Of a stretch of 64,000 nucleotides of DNA, positions 57,401 through 64,000 are shown piece by piece. Within the stretch, counting starts at the first letter, position 1. Each line of letters begins with the position of its first letter. A program made the translations under genes and the position numbers. The stretch covers positions 138,966,687-139,030,686 of the forward strand of contig CAMZMU010000041.1 of the NCBI GenBank assembly GCA_947311845.1, written 5' to 3'. Origin of the DNA: Poa pratensis (Eukaryota > Streptophyta > Magnoliopsida > Poales > Poaceae). A model generated the notes under the pieces. The model had not been told where the DNA came from and did no database searches. It was given only the letters and a program-made list of their open reading frames with translations.

Positions 57401-58593
57401 TTAGGGCGTCCAGACATAATGATGCTGATTTTGTTGCATGGAACCCGGAGAAGCTGGGTATTTTCACGGTCAGTAGTGCTTATTATCTTGGCCTCGAGGA
57501 AAATCTGTGTGGTGATGGGAGACAAACGACCAGTACAAGGCCAGGTGGCGATAGCCCAGACTGGAAATTGATATGGCAATGCCCGGTTCCTCCAAAGGTG
57601 CGCATTTTTGCTTGGAAACTAGCTCGGAATGCACTAGCTACTCAACTAAACAAGAAGAGGAGAGGCATGGAAACCATTGCTACTTGTCCGATTTGTGGGA
57701 CTGAAGATGAGTCGAGCTTCCATGCCATGGTTAAATGTCCCCCAGCTCATAACTTATGGCAAGCAATGCGTACTGTCTGGGATTTGCCTCCCACTTGGTT
57801 GCTTTTTGAACAAAATGCTGACTGGTTTCTGCATGTTCTCGCAAAATGTGAGGATAATCAACGAGCCCCACTTCTCATGTTGCTCTGGAGAGTGTGGCAC
57901 GTGCACAATGAAATCACACATGAGAAGCAACCAGCCCCTGTGGAGAGCTCAAGACAATTCCTTATAAGCTACCTAAATTCACTTATGCTGATCAGGAATA
58001 ACCCGGTGGTGGACATCGAAAAGGGTAAACAGGTAGTGGATTCAGTCCAGGGATGGAGCAAGAAGAAGCACCAGGCGGACGGGCGACAAAAACACAAGCA
58101 GAAATGGCTGACTCCGGAGAATGGGCAGGCCAAACTGAATGTCGACGGCGCCTTTTCTTCAGATGGACGAGCCGGTACAGGCATGATTCTACGTGACCAC
58201 AATGGTGAGGTTATAGCCGCTGCTTGCAGGAGTCTGATGACCTGTGAGGATGCGCTGGAAGCCGAACTGTTAGCTATAGAGGAAGGCCTGGCATTAGCAC
58301 TCCATTGGACGTCAAGTGACTTGGTACTGGAGTCTGATAGCGCGGACGCTATCAAGCTTATCGAGGACAAGACTCCGAATTCGTCAAGATATGCTATGTG
58401 CGTCAATGTCATCCGTGATCGATTTAGGGAAAGGAAGATTTTGATCAGAAAAATAGGCCGCGATGCAAACTTCGCAAGCCACGGCCTCGCAGCTATAGGC
58501 AGAATACAGGGCAGAACTGAGCAATGGATACAAGGTTACCCGCCTGACATCGGTGGTGTGATTCAGGCCGAGTGTACCCTGCCTGCTGTGTAG
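54427..58593 (+). pseudogene. LINE ORF2: endonuclease, reverse transcriptase, RNase H; three frame breaks
   Basis: Starts MNCLSFNCRGAGN at 54427 and gives 1389 codons once three one-base losses (near 55874, 55919 and 56029) are bridged; together they restore phase. Domains in order: EEP endonuclease (WLVMGDFNE, SDHCPVLV), a coiled region with RINWLKEGDRNTKYFH, RT with LKAPGIDGFPARFY, YKLDLSKAYDRVDW and the catalytic LLFADDSLLF, zf-RVT (CPICGTEDESSFHAMVKC), and a plant-type RNase H at the C-terminus (LNVDGAF, EAELLAIEEGL, ESDSADAI). It nicks target DNA and copies the RNA in place. All catalytic motifs look intact. Confidence 0.93.
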
Positions 58594-58913
58594 TTTTATC
58601 CCTTTCCCTCTCAAAAAAAAAAAAAAAATCTCTGATTATACTGTACTGGTACGCAAGCTCTAATCCCTTGCACTTCATTTTTGTACAGCAATTAGTACAC
58701 GCGCTCCACTCAAATGTCCCCTAAATTTATTTATTTTAGATTCAAACTGATTTCAATGTCATTCTGGTCAAGCAACAGGATTCTCCCATCTGTGTTACAT
58801 GGAGCGACAACAAGGCCAACATAGGTACTTACTCAGTGAACACATATTTCTATTTCTATTTAATCTGCTACCTTCATATACAATTCTCTTTGTCAAGCAG
58901 GACAATCAGGCCG

Positions 58914-59177
58914 ATGGCAGAATTACTTCCATGTTCAGCTAATCGCCAAATAGAAGCTAACAAGATCTATACCGAGTCATTACAAAAAATCAAGGATATC
59001 AAAAACCCAATGTATCTAACTTTACAGGAGGGGAACCAAGGCGGATATTTAAGTTCAGACATAACAAGCATTCTTGGATCAGATCAACGGTTCTTCACAA
59101 TTGGATATATCAAACATGGAAAGAGGCATGTCCCGACTATCCTTCCAGATAACAAGAAGATTTTACGAAGAAGCTGA
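58914..59177 (+). other. Short unidentified frame after the LINE
   Basis: From ATG at 58914 a frame of 87 codons begins MAELLPCSANRQIEANKIY and contains DITSILGSDQRFFTIGYI and RHVPTILPDNKK before the stop. Composition is protein-like, but I recognise no family. It lies between the LINE and the Helitron-type 3' end, so it may be a captured exon. Confidence 0.35.
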
Positions 59178-59320
59178 GTAGTTACTAATGCATCGATCGC
59201 TCAAATCATGTAATAAACTTTTTTCATCCACTTTCATCAAATAATGAAATGCCTCTCTTTACATCAAAGTTTTAATAAATCTCTATGAATTGTTATTCTA
59301 CATGAATCACTCACAAAATT

Positions 59321-59348
59321 CCGCCGCAACGCGCGGGGTTTCATCTAG
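59321..59348 (+). mobile_element. Helitron-type 3' end
   Basis: The sequence CCGCCGCAACGCGCGGGG (a CCGC/GCGG hairpin) followed by TTTCATCTAG|T matches the hairpin plus CTRR-T terminus of grass Helitrons. It closes the block that the full-length LINE interrupts. Confidence 0.6.
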
Positions 59349-60356
59349 TTAAAAAAGAAGGCGCCCATGCTAAGGCAAAGTACACGCCAAGCCAAAGTAC
59401 ACGACCATGAGACGACCATGCGAAGCGAAAGTACAGGTTCCGCTTCATGGTGGCAGTCTGCTTGTAATTTTGAACAACAAAAAGGGCATTAGATAATAAC
59501 GATTTTGGGATTTGAGTTGGAAGTTGCGGGAAGCAACTCTCGGGCTGCTTCCGCTCCTTCATTGCATTTCCCCTCGGTGCTTCTGGGAAGTACTTTTCTA
59601 TTCGCCCAAAATCAGAAGCAGAAACCCAAACAAGTAGAGCCTTATTAGGGTGAGAGCGCTAGCCATAATATGGTCGCTTTTGCTATGTAGATGAGCAAGA
59701 TTTTTTAGGGTAAAAACTTCTCTCTTATGCAGATCATCTACCAGTGTACACGTATGATTCGTTTATGGTCATCTCTACAACTCGTGGAGTTTTGCGGCTT
59801 ATTTATGGAGGTGTAGAGAGGTGTCTACACGGTTAGAGCACGTAATGAGGTTTATTTTTACCCCACATGGATGGCAGCTTGATGTTTGGATTGGCGCTCC
59901 AATTTCTTAGTCGTTTTGCGAACTCTCTTTGATCCTTGTAATCATCGTTTTATTTTATTTTTTAATTTTTTTTGGCGTGTGGGTCGCTATTATGCATAGG
60001 CCGGGTGTAAACTGTAGATGTTGGTAATAAAATGCCCATTATAAAAATGAAGTAATCTGGTTAGAACTGTGGTGTTCAACAGCGAAGGGAACATTGGCTG
60101 CTACAAATCAGCGAAGGTCTCACAAGTTGGCGCGGTGTAGCGGTTTGGTTCCAGAACCTCAAACAAAATAAGCGCATCCAAGCAAAATTACTTCTAAAAA
60201 TTAAACTGCTAGATTGTAGTACAGTGTATACCGGCAATTTGCATAAATATCATTAATTCAAAACCTTCGGAAGGACGCTCATGACTTTATCCGGACAGAA
60301 TCCTGAGAGTGAGAATCAGTAAAATGTGTTGCCTTGGACACTTCCTCAAACACTTG
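59349..60356. other. Intergenic sequence, nothing firmly recognised
   Basis: CCAAAATCAGAAGCAGAAACCC near 59608 looks like one end of a MITE, but the partner end is unclear. No gene recognised. Confidence 0.35.
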
Positions 60357-60640
60357 GGGCTCATTTGATTCAAAGGAATTGCAAAGAATTTGTGGAGGAA
60401 TGAATCCTATAAGAAATTTTCCTATCATGGTCATTTGATTTGTAGGATTAGATCCTATACGAAAAATTCATATAGGAATCATTGTACTACTTCCCATAGA
60501 AAATCTAACATTCACTCCAACCTCATTTTACAATTCTTTTGGTGGAATCAAACAAACTTTGGTGCATGCAAAATCATATAGGATTGGAGTGTGCATGACA
60601 TTGGAATTTTACGATTTTCCTTTACGAATCAAACATGCCC
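60357..60640. mobile_element. Tourist-like MITE, 3-bp duplication TTG
   Basis: 284 bp from GGGCTCATTTGATTCAAAGG to the inverted GGGCATGTTTGATTCGTAAA, with TTG on both sides (60354-60356, 60641-60643). Terminal sequences are those of Tourist elements, though the usual target is TTA/TAA. Non-coding. Confidence 0.8.
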
Positions 60641-60643
60641 TTG

Positions 60644-62349
60644 ACATGCTAGTTTGTGTGGTGCGACCAGGTTTGACAAATGATGAGGATGTGGGAAGAC
60701 ATGGCGAATGCAATTGTGAAGACAAAAGCAACGCTGATTACTTGAAGGAGCACATCGGAAATTTCTAGAAGCGACGGGATATGAATACGATGAGGTGCTT
60801 GTAGGCTTTTCTCTCCATCGATCCACTCCAGTAGAACCGGGCTTGAACCGGTGCTCCCATAGCAATCGGAGCTTAATCGACGACGGACGGCTCAGTCTGA
60901 AATACCCAACGCCAATCCTCGTCCTTCTTTGACTCATCGCCACCACCTCCGCACGGAGGAACGTCCGCGTCCGCAACGACGACGAAAAATTCTCGAGGAG
61001 GTGGCGCGATGGCACACAAAACTCATGTTCTGATTTTTCTAAAGATAGCAGCAGCTGAAACCAGAGTAACCATTCAGTTAATGTAAGGTCAAGATTAACA
61101 TATATCTCAATATCATGTGGCTCTTGTTGGTCCTGTTTCCGTTATCTTTCCTGTAGTTTTATGGGGTGTTTGGTTAGGCTTAATTTTAGTTTTTGGAAGT
61201 GTCTAAATAGGCAAATAGCTGCTTTTGAGTTTGGCTTTTAGTTTGTACCACCATGCAACCATGTCGAACCAAAAGCCAAAAGACAAAGCTAACAGCACCT
61301 ATTAAAAAAAACTCCAAACCAGCAATAAACCCAACCAAACAACCTTATTTTTTTAGATAAAGAAACAAACAACTTTATATTAGTCTTTAGTTCTCTATAG
61401 TTAGTTTGTACCGTGACTTCTAACGTCGTTCTTCTTCCATATCCCATGGGTGCCTACTCATAGGCACCGTCTCTACCTCACTTGTAATAATCGATTAGAC
61501 CTGGAACTCTTTTCTCACTCCATGTTTCGCTTCTCATCGGAATATGTTGGATTTCACATCTCTCGCTTTCCTATATATCTCATCCAATATTCTTTCCAAG
61601 TTATGCTTTGATTACTAGTTTGTGCTTATCTTAATTCTTTATGGCATCATAGGGGTGAATGCGAGGTACGGACCGCCATTCTCAAGTGGGTCGACCTTCA
61701 TGAAGTTCCTATTCTATCTTGGGCTGCCTTGAACTCCTTCAAGGTCCTCTATCTAGTTGGATTCCCTCATAATCCTTGCATCGTGGCATATTTGGAATGA
61801 GAAGTGTATTTTCCCCGAATAATTAGAATTTAATTTTTTTTCATTATTGTCGCAAGCATACGACTCATCACGAAATAAAGAAATAGGAACATCTCGTTTC
61901 TTGTAAAAAGAAAAAAAGAGAGTAAGTAAACAGCTATTGATCAAACTCGGGACTTTCTATGACCTGCTAGATAAACGAAACCTAAAACTTCGACGGCGTC
62001 GCCATGTCGACAACGGCTCTTCGTTGTAGTTGAGATAGAACTTGACGGCTGAGACGCCCTATGTCCGCACGAGGTTGTGCTCCTCCACGACTTCTTCGAG
62101 GAAGCGCTGAGCAGCAGCGTCACCGTTGGTTGTCGCGCACTTGGCTTCATTGAGATTTCTGTTGCGCGAGATCGCTTGATGTAGGGTAAGATGCGCTCGT
62201 ATATCTCATAGAACCCATCCCAAGGGGAGCGCCAGCCGCGCCAAGAGAGCCGGGCGCGGTCCCGCGCCTGCCTCGACCTCCACGCCTTTGCATCCGTCGT
62301 ACACATTGTCGCTGAGCACCACCTCCGCATCGTGCGAGCGGGCGGGTAG
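60644..62349. other. Intergenic sequence
   Basis: Contains a probable MITE around 61163-61343 (GGGGTGTTTGGTTAGGC and, inverted, GGTTGTTTGGTTGGG); the exact target duplication is unclear. 61990-62345 is a GC-richer relic without a recognised domain. No gene supported. Confidence 0.35.
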
Positions 62350-62811
62350 TGTCGGGGATATAGGACATGTTTATCTTGACATTGGATAAATGTGGTCCAA
62401 CATGGAGGTGGCCTAACAAGGCGGCTCAACGTTCTGAGTCGCACCAGGACTCCACAAACCAACTTGCAATAGAAACCAATTCCAATTTGTATCCTATTAG
62501 GACACCACATGTGAGTCCGCCCTTTCACCTTTATAAGGAGGGACAAGGTATCCCAAGTAAACAGATCTCAAATGATTAGATACGGGAGAAAAGAGAGAGC
62601 CGCCTTATTGACGACTTGATCATCGGCATATGGAATAAGAACTAGCCACAAACATGATATAGGGCTATTACTGGACGATATTTCCCGGGGTCTGAAGCTG
62701 TATAACTCTTGTCTCTATGTGGAAACCCACCTCGACGATCTCCACACATACTCAATCCCGCACTTGCGAAAGTCATTCTGAGATGACATCTACTGTGACA
62801 ATCCCACGACA
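62350..62811. mobile_element. Probable solo LTR
   Basis: 462 bp beginning TGTCGGGGATATAGG and ending CAATCCCACGACA, the termini of a common Triticeae-type LTR. The flanks GGTAG (62345-62349) and GGTGG (62812-62816) match at four of five bases, as expected of an old 5-bp duplication. A TATAAGGAGGG promoter-like motif lies inside. No internal retrotransposon sequence adjoins, so it probably arose by recombination between two LTRs. Confidence 0.7.
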
Positions 62812-63935
62812 GGTGGCAAGACATCGGAAGAGGGCGGCCACCGGAGGTTCTCATCGACGTAGCCTTGACATCTTGCACGCAATCCGTCCCACCCCTTCCT
62901 CGAAGGGCGTGCGCTTGCTCGCGGCGGCTGAGATGGGCGGCTATGCTCCTCCTCGTCTTCGCCGCCACGGCCGCGCATTGAGGATTCAGCACTGGATCGA
63001 CCGTAGTTGGTCGATTTCACGGTGGAGAACGAGAGGAATTGGTCTCTGGAAGTTGTGGACTTTACAACGGTGCTATCGGCGGCTAACCCTAAATGCGGTG
63101 CAGTACCGAGAGTATAACGACGCATAATGACTGAAAGATGATATGTAGTGCGCCCCGCAAGGGGGTGTTTAGGGAAATCCGCGTATGTGTGTCTATGGTT
63201 GCACTAGGTGTTTGTAAAAAGAATAAGGGCAGACTCCATACTTTATTCTCGCATGTGTGTGAAAGTAAAAGCACTACAAATTGTTACGTTCCAAACAAGC
63301 CATGCCTATGCCACTACATGGGACCCAGCTTACACTGTCTACAAGCGACGCCTGCATCTCACAGCAGCGTGTCTTTCGAGAAATGATTCATTCTCTTCTT
63401 GGTAATGCGCCAGTCGTCGGGCCTATGGAGCCAACCCCTCTGAGATTTTGCCAATCTGGTGATAACATAAGTAACCGTGCATCATCACTTGATGGCTGAA
63501 GCGATGGCAAAGCTGGGTTTCCTTTCTTAGACCAACAAAAAATTCGAGAACCAAGACACACTTTGCTTTTGAGAAACTTGCAATTATCTTCTCCCGAGGT
63601 TTTTACCGTGTGCTAGTATATTGAGTTATATCCACCGTTGATTGTTGGAGAATTTTGAGCAATTCGTTAGGTACAAAATCATGATATGGATTAGATTTGA
63701 TTTATTATTGGGTAAGGGCAATCGTCACACCCCATTCTTTCCAGTTTGGTCCATTCGTTATTGTTTTAATTATTAGGATTTTAAAAATTATTGTAATATG
63801 GATAATTATTGTATCGTGTGATGTTAAAACATTATTATGTTGAATTTGTATTACTGTTTTATCAAGATTATGTTGTTCAAAATCATGAATTTGATAAAAC
63901 TATCGAAAACTGGTTTCCGGTACCGCGCATGCTTT
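62812..63935. other. Intergenic sequence, nothing recognised
   Basis: Right-hand end of the window, GC-rich to about 63130 then AT-rich. Short frames lack recognisable content. Confidence 0.35.
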
Positions 63936-63962
63936 GGGGGGGGGGGGGGGGGGGGGGGGGGG
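63936..63962. repeat. Poly(G) tract, 27 bases
   Basis: Uninterrupted run of 27 G, the same length as the tract at 39833-39859. Confidence 0.95.
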
Positions 63963-64000
63963 TACAGAACAAAGCACTAAACTTGTACCGGAAAATTTTA

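Larger units (their letters stand above)
52307..58627 (+). mobile_element. Full-length LINE (plant L1 type) with 16-bp target duplication
   Basis: Direct repeats of ATCTCTGATTATACTG flank it exactly (52291-52306 and 58628-58643). It has a very short 5' UTR of 40 bases, ORF1, ORF2 and an A-tail of about 15 (58614-58628), and is not 5'-truncated. The unbroken target duplication and lack of in-frame stops mark it as a recent insertion. Four one-base losses break the frames as read. Confidence 0.95.

Noticed and set aside
61163..61343. MITE with GGTGTTTGGTT termini
   Set aside because: Ends look plausible but the target duplication could not be settled, so it is noted only within the intergenic entry.
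1..64000. CRISPR arrays, riboswitches, bacterial operons
   Set aside because: Plant nuclear DNA with spliced genes and plant transposons; no such structures seen.

Overview
The window reads as nuclear DNA of a large-genome grass, most likely Pooideae (wheat, barley, rye or oat type). It has two real host genes with plant codon usage and GT-AG introns, set in nested transposons whose signatures (CACTA with TGTGGCGCA subterminal repeats, a TGATACGTCTC-type LTR, Stowaway, Tourist and Mutator-like MITEs, plant LINEs, Helitron CTAG ends) are typical of cool-season grasses. No bacterial operon, CRISPR array or rRNA is present. Species was not determined.

Layout. 1-1381 (-): 5' part of a nodulin-like/NFD4 major-facilitator gene, running off the left edge. 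1892-2068: Stowaway MITE. 2079-10798: complete 8.7-kb CACTA transposon with 27-bp inverted termini and CAA target duplication, carrying a TNPD-type transposase and a second Ulp1-like gene. 11351-12346: three tandem copies of a 332-bp unit. 12899-13281: fold-back MITE. 17.2-31.0 kb: an old tandem duplication of about 1 kb whose copies were invaded separately. The left copy took a truncated LINE, a LINE derivative and a 7.1-kb non-autonomous LTR retrotransposon (TSD ACAAC). The right copy took two Tourist-type MITEs and a Mutator-like hairpin. 31949-38056 (-): intact 22-exon Argonaute gene. 41.2-44.7 kb: decayed Copia gag and LINE, each split by a MITE with a clear target duplication. 45607-45756: SINE. 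45957-51754: two candidate Helitrons on the minus strand, one with captured gene pieces and a nested 2.3-kb LTR retrotransposon (TSD GGACG). 52307-58627: full-length LINE with a 16-bp target duplication, inside sequence ending in another Helitron-type 3' end at 59348. 60357-60640: Tourist-like MITE. 62350-62811: probable solo LTR.

How it fits together. The host genes are an Argonaute (small-RNA effector, catalytic DEDH tetrad intact) and a membrane transporter. Everything else is mobile DNA in successive layers. Several insertions can be dated against each other because the tandem duplication, the Copia gag or the LINE frame supplies an empty site. Every frame break I resolved within the CACTA and full-length LINE reading frames is a one-base loss, mostly beside or within a short run of identical bases; the two host genes have none. 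That pattern suggests unpolished repeats in the assembly as much as real decay. Argonaute is also preceded by an inverted, chimeric copy of its own 5' end, the most unusual local structure I found.
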